The notes: generated by a model not told the origin, from the sequence alone. Counted from the first letter of the stretch, positions 9,066 through 17,165 are shown. The stretch: DNA of 64,000 bases from Prevotella communis (GCF_022024175.1 NZ_CP091794.1:2418001-2482000); one strand, 5' to 3'. Translations and numbers: made by a program.

Positions 9066-9569
9066 TCAAAGGGCTTGAAACGCCTTTTTCATCGTCTCAA
9101 AATCAGCACCATTATAAGGTTCGTTCCCTGGATTTGTATATCCGCTAAATGAAGCTTTCGATTTTAATCTGTCTTTGCCAAATTCGCCGCAAAACTCTTC
9201 CCACGTAGGCCGTCTGATGACACCAGCCTCCATTGCCGCGCGCACAGGCATCATCACGTCCTTAGGCTTCGTCTTACCTTCCATCAGTTGGCACAGTAAG
9301 ACTACAATGGCATCTACTTTAGCCGCATCAACCACGGCTGAGGCAAACGCCCTCTTGTGTCGTTTCTCTTTTACTGGAGCCTCTGCCGTTTCATCCACCA
9401 CCTCCTCAAAGTCGGCAAACTCCTTCTCCAGTTCCTCTGCTTCCTTTTCTTCCTGCTGCTTCCAGTCGCCCTTCTGCTCAGGCACATTATATTGTACGAA
9501 CTTAAACATGATGCTCCCAGCCTGGTGCACATGCTTATCGCCCTTGATATATTCCTTCGTATCACTCAT
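9066..9569 (-). CDS. Hypothetical protein with GDK motif and acidic coiled coil (167 aa)
   Basis: I do not recognise the family. The N-terminus carries YIKGDKHVHQAGSIMF, a highly charged Glu/Lys stretch (about 33-70) likely forms a coiled coil, and a helical C-terminal domain follows (about 80-165). No signal peptide. It follows the HIRAN-domain gene after 5 bp and shares a YxxGDK-type motif with that protein's C-terminus (see findings), suggesting that the two products interact or have a related tail. Probably co-transcribed from the promoter at 11011-11018. Confidence 0.65.
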   Translation of the reverse strand: MSDTKEYIKGDKHVHQAGSIMFKFVQYNVPEQKGDWKQQEEKEAEELEKEFADFEEVVDETAEAPVKEKRHKRAFASAVVDAAKVDAIVVLLCQLMEGKTKPKDVMMPVRAAMEAGVIRRPTWEEFCGEFGKDRLKSKASFSGYTNPGNEPYNGADFETMKKAFQAL

Positions 9570-9574
9570 TGTTA

Positions 9575-10978
9575 TTAATTCTCCTTTTGCTTTAGCAGAG
9601 CCTGCTGTTGTTCAGCTATACGTGCAGCTATCTTAGCAGGGTCTGTGCCCTGAGGTATGCCCATCTTCAACAACTGCGCCCCACTTTGAAAGTCGTTCTT
9701 ATCGCCATAGATATTTTGTGTCGTTGGCTTGTTCGCCACCTTTTTTACTTCCTCAATCATCTTGTCCTGTTTCTGCTCCTGCTTGTCCTGCTGCTCCTGA
9801 GCCTTTGCCAGTATCTGCTGATGAAACTTTGGCGAGTTTTTCTGCCACGAAGGATGCCATGCCAGCAATGTTGACACACCACTATACAGCCTAAGGGCTG
9901 TGTTGATAGGATACTTTTTAAATGACTCGGCGAAATCATTCATGGATATACTATTACCGTCCGACGCGTCATCCGCATAGTCGGTCTGTGCCATTGGTTT
10001 CATCTCAATGCCCAACTGCCGGCATGTCTTCACCCTCAGAGCCAACAGCGCTAAAACTGAGGTCAGCGTTGCCCTGGGAATGCTGAGATAATACAATTGC
10101 GAGAAGACCGTCTCCAGATGGCCGATACTTTCATAAAGTTTCCCAGGCAACTGGCGCAATTTCTCGTCAATCAGCCTGAGGCCATCCCATAGCCGTCCGT
10201 TGGTCTGCTCGTGCCAGTGCACCCACAGGTTCTCCATCTTGTCAGAATCCACCAGGCATGGCCACCACTCCAGCACACGCTCTTCCAACCGATGGCGGCA
10301 GCACATGCTCGCACTCTGGTGCTCCAGTTCCTTGGCCAACAGGCGCACCTCGCTGCGCTCTGATTCCGCAAGCAGTCTGATGTATTGCTGTCGCTGACTG
10401 CTGGCTTCCTGACTCATGTCGTGACGACTGCCTTCCATCCAGATATTCAGGTAGGTTTGCAGCTCCTCTAAGTCTGCATCATTCAGGTTGGGCAGCAGCT
10501 CCTCTTCCAGGATAAACGCAGCCTCCTCCTCAGCATTCAGTGCATCCGATGGCGGCAGCAGGGGCATGTCCGTATGCCATTCACGCCAGTCGAAGCCCGT
10601 CTCCTGCACGTCGGCGGTTGTAGTAGCATCATCGCTTTGCACCGTAACGTATAGGAAACCGTGCTTGTCAATCACCACCTCGCCAACCTCAGCACACAGC
10701 ATACCGCGCTTCGAGCGTCTCAACAATTGTCTTACATCATTCTGCTGATCTCTGTTCACGTATCCTATCTTCTTTCCTATAGCCCTAGCCATCACAGCCT
10801 TCTCATCATGAATATTTTCAGGCTCAGGTTTCAGTACGACGCGTGGTTTCGTGTTTTTCAGTTTAGTAAGCATATCGATGGTGCGACCACAAATCTCCTC
10901 CGTCTCCGGATCACCAAACTTGTAATCCGGATTAGCCGCAAATTGTGCTCCAAGTATTTTAATGGTATATTGTGTCAT
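9575..10978 (-). CDS. HIRAN-domain protein of unknown function (467 aa)
   Basis: Residues about 5-115 look like a HIRAN domain, which binds single-strand DNA ends in Rad5/HLTF-type proteins: LKPEPENIHDEKAVMARA followed by KKIGYVNRDQQNDVRQLL is the family's core pattern. The rest is mostly helical, has no recognised domain, and ends in a Gln/Lys-rich tail with QNIYGDKNDF. No helicase, nuclease or ATPase motif was found. It is the first gene of the minus-strand operon leading towards the VirE-like helicase-primase and the lysin, which supports a DNA-metabolism role for an integrated element. Specific function unknown. Confidence 0.7.
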   Translation of the reverse strand: MTQYTIKILGAQFAANPDYKFGDPETEEICGRTIDMLTKLKNTKPRVVLKPEPENIHDEKAVMARAIGKKIGYVNRDQQNDVRQLLRRSKRGMLCAEVGEVVIDKHGFLYVTVQSDDATTTADVQETGFDWREWHTDMPLLPPSDALNAEEEAAFILEEELLPNLNDADLEELQTYLNIWMEGSRHDMSQEASSQRQQYIRLLAESERSEVRLLAKELEHQSASMCCRHRLEERVLEWWPCLVDSDKMENLWVHWHEQTNGRLWDGLRLIDEKLRQLPGKLYESIGHLETVFSQLYYLSIPRATLTSVLALLALRVKTCRQLGIEMKPMAQTDYADDASDGNSISMNDFAESFKKYPINTALRLYSGVSTLLAWHPSWQKNSPKFHQQILAKAQEQQDKQEQKQDKMIEEVKKVANKPTTQNIYGDKNDFQSGAQLLKMGIPQGTDPAKIAARIAEQQQALLKQKEN

Positions 10979-11010
10979 CAGGTCTAAACAATCTTTTTAC
11001 TTTACGGATG

Positions 11011-11018
11011 CAAAGGTA
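11011..11018 (-). promoter_or_regulatory. -7 element of the HIRAN operon
   Basis: TACCTTTG on the minus strand, 33 bp before the ATG at 10978. It lies only 8 bp beyond the terminator hairpin of the preceding gene. Confidence 0.7.
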
Positions 11019-11053
11019 TAAAAAAAATTCCACATCCTTTTACGATGTGGAAT
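11019..11053 (-). terminator. Intrinsic terminator of the 243-aa secreted-protein gene
   Basis: Ten-bp stem ATTCCACATC/GATGTGGAAT followed on the minus strand by a run of T. It insulates the HIRAN operon from the two secreted-protein genes. Confidence 0.85.
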
Positions 11054-11079
11054 AAATATTTAGTAGAATTGCAAAAAAA

Positions 11080-11811
11080 TCACCGTATCACCTTCCGTCC
11101 ATCCTTCACGTAGATGCCATGCTTGGACGCGTCCTTGACAGGACGGCCCAGGAGGTCGAAGAGTCTTGATGTTTTTTCTGATGTTGCGTTTGTAATACCT
11201 CGAACAATAGTTTGGTCGTCAGGGGCACGTTGCTCTACCAGGTCTGGTACAGCACTTGCAAAATCACCACTTTCATGTAATTCATTCGCGCATTGTAATG
11301 GACTTTTTTCTGACTCAGGAGTAACAGACAGAATATACCATAAGGGCATCAAAGTCATATGCTCAGCAATCCTGAGTTTGTACTGCTCAGCATAGGTGTT
11401 CAATAAATTTTCATCCTCCTCTTTTTTAAGACATACATTCAAGTATGGAGACTCATAAACTGGTGCTTTCTTACTTGCCTTTAAGAAAAAACAAGATGTC
11501 AGAATTACAGACTTTGAATCTTCCTCCCAAAAATCCATTGTGGTCAAATTCTCATAATCAGAACGAGAAATAACAATAATATCCATTCCATTACTATCAT
11601 TTATCGTAACAAGTACCTGAACGTTTGCATGAATCCTTTCTATAATCTCATTACATGTTTTAGAAACACTAACCACAACCTTGTCCTCATTTAGGTATAG
11701 GGGGATTTTCTGACTACCATAATAATAAAAATAGTCTGTCTGTGCTGTTGCGTGCAGTGAGCATATGATGAGCAACAGCAAAGTTAAAATAAAAGTTCTA
11801 CCTGTTTTCAT
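11080..11811 (-). CDS. Exported protein with C-terminal sorting-like tail (243 aa)
   Basis: A signal peptide is clear (about 1-23, ending ATA-Q). The start of the mature part, DYFYYYGSQKIPLYLNEDK, resembles the N-terminus of some Bacteroidales secreted subtilisin-like proteins, but no protease domain follows, so it may be a shortened relative (inference). The last 27 residues (SRLFDLLGRPVKDASK through DGRKVIR) form the tail shared with the neighbouring BspA-like protein, like type 9 secretion C-terminal domains or Prevotella C-terminal tails. Its gene ends at the terminator 11019-11053. Function unknown. Confidence 0.7.
   Translation of the reverse strand: MKTGRTFILTLLLLIICSLHATAQTDYFYYYGSQKIPLYLNEDKVVVSVSKTCNEIIERIHANVQVLVTINDSNGMDIIVISRSDYENLTTMDFWEEDSKSVILTSCFFLKASKKAPVYESPYLNVCLKKEEDENLLNTYAEQYKLRIAEHMTLMPLWYILSVTPESEKSPLQCANELHESGDFASAVPDLVEQRAPDDQTIVRGITNATSEKTSRLFDLLGRPVKDASKHGIYVKDGRKVIR
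11086..11163. repeat. 78-bp 3'-end repeat, copy 1
   Basis: Matches 11895-11972 at 74 of 78 positions by direct reading. It encodes the C-terminal tail of the 243-aa exported protein. Confidence 0.9.
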
Positions 11812-11888
11812 TGTTTTTGGAATTTTTAATAATTAAATTTCTTAATGAATTCCCTGGAAATCAACGGGACTGGTCTTTGATTATTTCA

Positions 11889-14138
11889 TCATCTTATCAC
11901 CTTCCGTCCATCCTTCACGTAGATGCCATGCTTGGGTGCATCCTTGACAGGACGGCCCTGGAGGTCGAAGAGCAGATGAGTATCTGGTGCAGATTTCTGC
12001 ACCATGATGGCATCGGTATCTTCCTCGATAGGTACTATGTATTTGAACTCAGCCCACCTAACGGCTTCCTTATATGCTTGCAGGGCCTCATTTGGCACAT
12101 GAAGAGTTGCTTCTGGAGAAATGTATCTGAAAACGGCTAACCCAAAAGTATTTGGAGGTGTCATAGCACGACAGTAAACATCCGAAAGATTCTCACACCT
12201 TTGAAAAACGCCGTTTTGTAACATAGTCAGACTTGCAGGCAAGTCAACCCTTTTCAAACTAGTGCACTTTGCAAAAGCATTACCCCCTATCGTATCCAAA
12301 TATTCTGGAAAGGTTACCGACTGTAAACTTGTACAACCATTAAAAGTGCCTCTCCTAATCGAAGAAAAGTTTCTTGGGAAAGATACAGAAACAAGATCTG
12401 AACATTCAGTAAATGCTGAAGCACCAATACTTTTCACATTATCAGGAAGAACGACCTCTGTCAATCCACATTTCTGGAAAGCAAAATCTCCAATTGAAAT
12501 GATGCTCTGTGGCAATATAACAGATTTGAGATTCGTACATTCACTAAATGCATAAGAATCAATTGAAACGATGCTCTGTGGTAATGTGACGGATTCTATA
12601 TTCGTGCATCCGCCAAAAGCATAATTCCCAATAGAAACGATGCTCAGTGGCAATGTGACAGATTTTAGATTTGTGCAGTTATTAAATGCATAACCGGAAA
12701 TGCCTACGACATTGCAATCAACACCCCATATTCTCACTGAAGATGGAACGACTATACTATCTGTTGACAAGTAACTATGAGTAACACTTGCCGCTTCTTT
12801 TGATAAATCTACATAGTAGCGCAATCCTCCAATTTCAAGATAGCCATCATACATTGAAAGATTATCGCTATCTATAGTAAAATCATCTTTAGTAAAAATG
12901 CACTTCTCACCATCATAACATGCTACAAACTTTATGCTATCAAACAATTCTCCTGCTGCGTATTCCAGGAGTCCCCTTGAACTACCAATGCCCTCTACCC
13001 AGTAATACAGGCTGTCTTTTTCCAAAGGTACGGAGTCTCTCTTGTTAACTAAAAGAAACCTGTTGTAGTACTTATCCCCCACCTTAATGTTATCAGAGTT
13101 GACAATCATAAGTGAATAACCATTGGGGCGCATTCGTGTTAAATTAGTATCAAAGCAATAAAGCGGTTCGTCTTTTGCTTTACCTGGTGCCAAATATGTC
13201 ACCTCCCCCAGTTTCTCAAACAAAGCGCCAGCATAGCAAGACTTTACGATTTGGTCTGTATTGTCCTTTAACGTCATCTGGATCTTATAGCCCTTATATC
13301 CCTGATTCAGTGTATCACCTTCCATACTGTAGGTCAGCGTGCCTTTCATCAGATCATTATCATAGTCATATACCCAACGGCGACCTTGCTGCAATATACT
13401 CGGATGACCACTTTGTTTCTTTTTAATAGCTTCAATATCTTGAGCCAAGATGCTTACATAGCTTCCCTCAGTCGAGTACAACCTGAAGTTAATCATCGCT
13501 CCATAATCATTATATTCAGGCTTCATGTTCAGCCAGAACAACAACATTCCTGGCGAGTTGATGCTACCGACGCCCTCAATAATCTCAAAACCATTACTCA
13601 AGGTGAGACAGCGACGTGTTACGCCGTCCTCGGTCTTTAGTATATGATTCTTTGTGACTGTCAATGTGGTACCACCATCCATCTGAAGATAAACCTCGCC
13701 CTCCTTCTTTGTGAAATCATAAAGCACTAGTTCACCTTCAGCTGTTGTCTCATAAGGTAGGGGCTCACCCTCTACCACATTAATCCAGAGATGCTCTTCT
13801 GTCAGCAGGGATAGATATTCATCTTTATCTACATAAATACGCCCGTTATCCTCACGAATGCCGATTGTTGCCCTAAAATAATCATCATAGGAAACATCGT
13901 TCATCAGTGGGCTACCGGGGAGTAAAACTCTTGAGCCATAGCCTCCTCGGATAACGGTTAGCAATTTGTAATCCTTGCCATTCAGTGTCTTAGAACCGTC
14001 TATTTTATATTCCTCATGTACATACTGACCTCTATAAAACCATTTCAAACCATCAAGGAGAAAGTCTGAGGACTGAGCCATAGAATGTTCCACGGAGGTT
14101 ATAATCAATAGAAATATCAACAATAAAAACTTCTTCAT
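11889..14138 (-). CDS. BspA-like leucine-rich repeat surface protein (749 aa)
   Basis: Signal peptide at about 1-21 (ending SMA-Q). Residues about 25-470 form a region without a recognised domain, with two related segments concerning a value or duration (GLKWFYRGQYVHEEYKIDG and GRRWVYDYDNDLMKGTL). About 470-690 are LRR_5/BspA repeats of about 23 residues (NCTNLKSVTLPLSIVSIG and similar). The last 27 residues are the sorting-like tail LFDLQGRPVKDAPK... ending GRKVIR. BspA proteins of oral and gut Bacteroidales mediate adhesion to host matrix or other bacteria. The target here is unknown. Complete. Confidence 0.85.
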   Translation of the reverse strand: MKKFLLLIFLLIITSVEHSMAQSSDFLLDGLKWFYRGQYVHEEYKIDGSKTLNGKDYKLLTVIRGGYGSRVLLPGSPLMNDVSYDDYFRATIGIREDNGRIYVDKDEYLSLLTEEHLWINVVEGEPLPYETTAEGELVLYDFTKKEGEVYLQMDGGTTLTVTKNHILKTEDGVTRRCLTLSNGFEIIEGVGSINSPGMLLFWLNMKPEYNDYGAMINFRLYSTEGSYVSILAQDIEAIKKKQSGHPSILQQGRRWVYDYDNDLMKGTLTYSMEGDTLNQGYKGYKIQMTLKDNTDQIVKSCYAGALFEKLGEVTYLAPGKAKDEPLYCFDTNLTRMRPNGYSLMIVNSDNIKVGDKYYNRFLLVNKRDSVPLEKDSLYYWVEGIGSSRGLLEYAAGELFDSIKFVACYDGEKCIFTKDDFTIDSDNLSMYDGYLEIGGLRYYVDLSKEAASVTHSYLSTDSIVVPSSVRIWGVDCNVVGISGYAFNNCTNLKSVTLPLSIVSIGNYAFGGCTNIESVTLPQSIVSIDSYAFSECTNLKSVILPQSIISIGDFAFQKCGLTEVVLPDNVKSIGASAFTECSDLVSVSFPRNFSSIRRGTFNGCTSLQSVTFPEYLDTIGGNAFAKCTSLKRVDLPASLTMLQNGVFQRCENLSDVYCRAMTPPNTFGLAVFRYISPEATLHVPNEALQAYKEAVRWAEFKYIVPIEEDTDAIMVQKSAPDTHLLFDLQGRPVKDAPKHGIYVKDGRKVIR
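11895..11972. repeat. 78-bp 3'-end repeat, copy 2
   Basis: Second copy of the C-terminal-tail coding repeat. The rest of the two genes is unrelated, so the tail behaves as an exchangeable cassette. Confidence 0.9.
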
Positions 14139-14354
14139 AATTTTTTTATTGAAATAAATAGCATTCTAACATCTCCTAATGAATTTACTTCAAGTTGAGC
14201 ATTTTGCGCTGATGGTAAATATAACCATCAAGATTGATAAAAGATAAAATCGTCTCATAGCGTAGTAATTTTAATGTTTAGGTGATATGAATTCTTTTGC
14301 AAAGATAAACAATAATCATCACAAAACAATGGATTTTAACAATATTAACACATG

Positions 14355-14546
14355 CCCTAACGCCCTAACGCCCTAACACACTCACATTTGAATTCTTGGA
14401 ATATAACATTGGAATGCTATCACTTTATATATTTATATTATATATTATATATATTATAATATATATAATATATAATATAAATTTAATATCCACCTAACAA
14501 CTACACACCGCTAATGTGAGGGCGTTAGGGTGTTAGTTGTTAGGGG
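14355..14546. repeat. Nested inverted repeats with a 52-bp perfect AT palindrome
   Basis: The centre (14431-14482) is a perfect 52-bp palindrome made only of A and T. It is flanked by outer arms 14355-14389 (three CCCTAAC units) and 14512-14546 (GTTAGGG units), which pair imperfectly, and by CCTAACAACTA (14493) with TAGTTGTTAGG (14534). The block lies in the 647-bp divergent gap between the BspA-like and HU-like genes. No other gene is seen in 14139-14785. Confidence 0.9.
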
Positions 14547-14615
14547 TAGCCACTCAGACTGCAATAAACTACTGAAAATATTTTGCATTTTCCTAAAAAT
14601 AATCGGGGGAAACTA

Positions 14616-14646
14616 TTGTTTCGCGTTGATATTCTTCGTACCTTTG
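14616..14646 (+). promoter_or_regulatory. Promoter of the HU-like gene
   Basis: TTG (14616-14618), a 20-bp spacer and TACCTTTG (14639-14646). It implies a leader of about 135 nt before the ATG at 14786. Confidence 0.75.
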
Positions 14647-14660
14647 CATTGTCAAAAATG

Positions 14661-14726
14661 AGCAACACGCCGTATCGCTGACAGCAAAACGCCGGCTCGC
14701 TGAAAGCAAAACGCCGTTTCTCTCAA
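14661..14726 (+). repeat. Three 22-bp tandem repeats in the HU mRNA leader
   Basis: The core AGCAAMACGCCG starts at 14661, 14683 and 14705, exactly 22 bp apart (two helical turns). It lies downstream of the predicted start site, so it is present in both DNA and the mRNA leader. Confidence 0.85.
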
Positions 14727-14785
14727 AACGACACAAAAACAACATTAAACAACAAACATTTAAAAACTAAACTACACAAAAAACT

Positions 14786-15319
14786 ATGGGAACAATTGAA
14801 ATTAAGAAGGTAGAACGTAAGGTGACTGTGGGCAAGAAGGGCGAGCAGCGCCAGCAGGTGAAGAAGACCTACGGTAAGATTATCTATCGCGGCACAATGC
14901 GACTCACCGACATGGCCGAGCACATCATGAAGCACGGCAGTATCTATACCGAGGACGTGGTCATCGGTGTGATCACCAAGCTGAAGAGCTGCATGCAGGA
15001 GATGCTGGCCGACGGCTACAAGGTGAAGCTCGACGGCATCGGAACCCTCTACCCTGTCCTCACCTCCAAGGGCGTCAGCGACGCGAAGGACTTCAGCGCC
15101 TCTGAGAACGTCACCCGCCTGGGCATTGCCTTCCTGGCCGACCAGAGCAAGAAGTCTGCCTACAAGGCTTCCGCCATGCGACAGGGCGCTACGCTGAGCA
15201 CCCAGCTGTACAGCGAGCTGACGGGCGAAGACACTCCTGAGTCTGGCAACTCCGAGGAGAACGGCGGCGGCAGTTCTAGCTCCGAATCTGGCAACGGCGG
15301 CGGACCCGTAAATCCTTAA
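14786..15319 (+). CDS. HU-like DNA-binding protein with Gly/Ser tail (177 aa)
   Basis: The fold pattern of Bacteroidetes HU-family proteins is present: helices TDMAEHIMKHGSIYTEDVV and VITKLKSCMQEMLADG, then the beta segment KVKLDGIGTLYPVL, with DNA-binding arm residues around 95-120. The N-terminal 30 residues are strongly basic. The C-terminal 30 are a low-complexity Gly/Ser/Asn/Glu tail. Such HU-like genes often precede a smalltalk ORF and a cell-wall hydrolase in Bacteroides. Here the smalltalk ORF is present, but a hydrolase is found only at the far end of the block (5168). Its likely role is nucleoid or element DNA packaging. Confidence 0.85.
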   Translation: MGTIEIKKVERKVTVGKKGEQRQQVKKTYGKIIYRGTMRLTDMAEHIMKHGSIYTEDVVIGVITKLKSCMQEMLADGYKVKLDGIGTLYPVLTSKGVSDAKDFSASENVTRLGIAFLADQSKKSAYKASAMRQGATLSTQLYSELTGEDTPESGNSEENGGGSSSSESGNGGGPVNP

Positions 15320-15338
15320 GCCTCGCGCTGAGTTTTAG

Positions 15339-15477
15339 GTCGCACAGATTGCGCAGATTTCACAGATTTTAATTCGCTGAAGCGAATTGTTTATACCAGT
15401 GTCATTCTTGCAGTCATAGCCTAAAGTTTTTCTTTAGAAAAATAAATATCTGTGTCATCTGTGTCATCTGTGCGACA
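15339..15477. repeat. Long imperfect inverted repeat (MITE/REP-like)
   Basis: The left arm 15339-15370 and right arm 15444-15477 are both built of CACAGAT-type units and pair imperfectly over about 30 bp. Two smaller hairpins lie between them (AATTCGCT/AGCGAATT at 15371-15388 and CTAAAG/CTTTAG at 15421-15436). The form fits a small non-autonomous repeat, or an mRNA hairpin between the HU-like gene and smalltalk. Confidence 0.7.
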
Positions 15478-15535
15478 ATAAAAAATCAGCGTGAACTTAA
15501 ATAATCTATCGGTGTGAAATCAAAACATTATTACC

Positions 15536-15631
15536 ATGAAGAACAAGACATTTTGGAAATTCGCGATTCAAACAGCCATTAGTGTGCTGTCGGCCATCGC
15601 AACGGCACTCGGTGTTACCTCGTGCATGTGA
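15536..15631 (+). CDS. Smalltalk micro-protein (31 aa)
   Basis: A 31-codon ORF begins MKNKTFWKFAIQTAIS and ends GVTSCM. It matches the pattern of the 'smalltalk protein' family of Bacteroidales: a short basic start, one hydrophobic helix with TAISVLSAIATALGVTSC, and Cys near the end. Function is unknown; it is probably membrane-associated. In Bacteroides this ORF usually follows an HU-like gene, exactly as here, and precedes an amidase that is missing here. Confidence 0.8.
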   Translation: MKNKTFWKFAIQTAISVLSAIATALGVTSCM

Positions 15632-15703
15632 ACATTAAACATTCTTTTAGTCGGCCTGCGGCCTTTGTAAAAGCGGCAAAGCCGAGCGAAAAATTAAACA
15701 TTA

Positions 15704-15740
15704 AAAAAAAGGCTCCTGAGGCGTAAGCGCTTCAGGAGCC
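15704..15740 (-). terminator. Intrinsic terminator of metY
   Basis: Stem GGCTCCTGAGGC / GCGCTTCAGGAGCC around a GTAA loop, with a T-run on the minus strand (A-run 15703-15710 on the plus strand). Confidence 0.9.
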
Positions 15741-15764
15741 GTTGTTTATGTATAAGATTCTAGA

Positions 15765-17048
15765 TTAAATCTTGTCGAGTGCCTGACGGATATCTGCCAG
15801 GAGGTCGTCCACATCCTCGATACCTACAGAAAGACGAATCAAGTCGGGGGCTACGCCTGCCTCGCGCAACTGCTCGTCGGAGAGCTGACGGTGGGTGTGG
15901 CTAGCAGGATGCAGCACACAGGTACGGGCATCGGCCACGTGGGTCACGATACAGATCAGCTCCAGAGAATCCATGAACTTCACGGCCGTTTCGCGTGTTC
16001 CCTTCAGGCCAAAGGCAATCACACCGCAAGAGCCGTTGGGCAGATACTTCTGTGCCAGGGCATGACTCTCGTCAGAGGGCAGTCCGCTATAGTGCACCCA
16101 AGCCACGCGCTCGTCGGCCTGCAAGAACTCGGCAATCTTCTGGGCATTCTCACAATGACGGGGCATGCGCAGATGCAGCGTCTCCAGTCCGAGGTTGAGC
16201 AGGAAGGCATTATGAGGCGACGGAATACTGCCCAGGTCGCGCATCAGCTGAGCCGTAAGCTTGGTCATATAAGCCATCTTACCGAATTTCTTGGTATAGG
16301 TAAGTCCATGATAAGACTCGTCGGGGGTGCAGAGACCAGGGAATTTATCTGCATGAGCATCCCAGTCAAAGTTACCGCTGTCCACGATGCAGCCGCCTAC
16401 CTGCGTGGCATGGCCGTCCATATATTTGGTAGTAGAATGGGTCACGATGTCAGCACCCCACTCAAAGGGACGGCAGTTGATAGGCGTGGGGAAGGTATTA
16501 TCGACAATCAGGGGCACGCCATGCTGATGGGCAATGCGAGCGAACTTCTCGATATCCAGTACCTTACAGCCGGGGTTAGAGATGGTCTCGCCAAACAGCG
16601 CCTTGGTATTGGGACGGAAGGCAGCACTGATCTCCTCCTCAGAAGCCTCGGGATTCACGAACGTGCACTCGATACCCAGTTTCTTGAGCGTCACGCCAAA
16701 GAGGTTGTAGGTGCCGCCGTAGATCTCGTTGGAAGTCACAAAATGATCGCCAGCCTCACAGATATTGAAGATGGCATAGAAATTAGCAGCCTGACCGCTA
16801 CTGGTGAGCATGGCCCCCACGCCACCCTCGAGGGCAGCAATCTTGCGAGCCACCGCATCATTGGTAGGATTCTGCAGACGGGTATAGAAATAGCCCTCTT
16901 TCTTCAGGTCGAAGAGGTCGGCCATCTCTTCTGTGTTGTCATACTTGAACGTAGTACTCTGATAAATAGGTAGCACGCGCGACTCACCGTTTTTAGGTTC
17001 CCATCCAGCCTGCACGCAAAGGGTCGATTGCTTCATTTTCTGTTTCAT
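15765..17048 (-). CDS. metY: O-acetylhomoserine sulfhydrylase (PLP-dependent)
   Basis: 427 residues, typical for the Cys/Met metabolism PLP enzyme family. Start KQSTLCVQAGWEPKNGESRVLPIYQSTTF, in two parts, is characteristic. The cofactor lysine is in HSTTKYMDGHATQVGG, and the phosphate-binding segment is TSSGQAANFY. It makes homocysteine from O-acetylhomoserine and sulfide in the cytoplasm; some members also act as cysteine synthase. The -7 element (TACCTTTG, minus, 17078-17085) gives a short leader and no SAM riboswitch was recognised. Terminator at 15704-15740. It is transcribed alone. Confidence 0.93.
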   Translation of the reverse strand: MKQKMKQSTLCVQAGWEPKNGESRVLPIYQSTTFKYDNTEEMADLFDLKKEGYFYTRLQNPTNDAVARKIAALEGGVGAMLTSSGQAANFYAIFNICEAGDHFVTSNEIYGGTYNLFGVTLKKLGIECTFVNPEASEEEISAAFRPNTKALFGETISNPGCKVLDIEKFARIAHQHGVPLIVDNTFPTPINCRPFEWGADIVTHSTTKYMDGHATQVGGCIVDSGNFDWDAHADKFPGLCTPDESYHGLTYTKKFGKMAYMTKLTAQLMRDLGSIPSPHNAFLLNLGLETLHLRMPRHCENAQKIAEFLQADERVAWVHYSGLPSDESHALAQKYLPNGSCGVIAFGLKGTRETAVKFMDSLELICIVTHVADARTCVLHPASHTHRQLSDEQLREAGVAPDLIRLSVGIEDVDDLLADIRQALDKI

Positions 17049-17113
17049 TTTATTACGTTTTAGAACAAATTTGCGTGCAAAGGTAAGAAATAATCAGGAA
17101 AAACAAGATAAAG

Positions 17114-17145
17114 TTTTGTTATTTCGCAGATTTTATTTAAATTTG
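17114..17145 (+). promoter_or_regulatory. Promoter of the sensor-kinase operon
   Basis: TTTTG (17114-17118), a 19-bp spacer and TAAATTTG (17138-17145), 20 bp before the ATG at 17166. It diverges from the metY promoter. Confidence 0.75.
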
Positions 17146-17165
17146 CACAGTCAAAACAACCTAAG

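Noticed and set aside
5052..15760. Duplicated tRNA-Gln 3' end as attachment site for the accessory block
   Set aside because: No second copy of the tRNA T-arm/acceptor sequence was found near 15.6-15.8 kb, and no integrase gene is present, so insertion at this tRNA is not supported.
17049..17165. Possible SAM riboswitch before metY
   Set aside because: The leader after the -7 box is only about 30 nt, too short, and no known SAM-motif was recognised.
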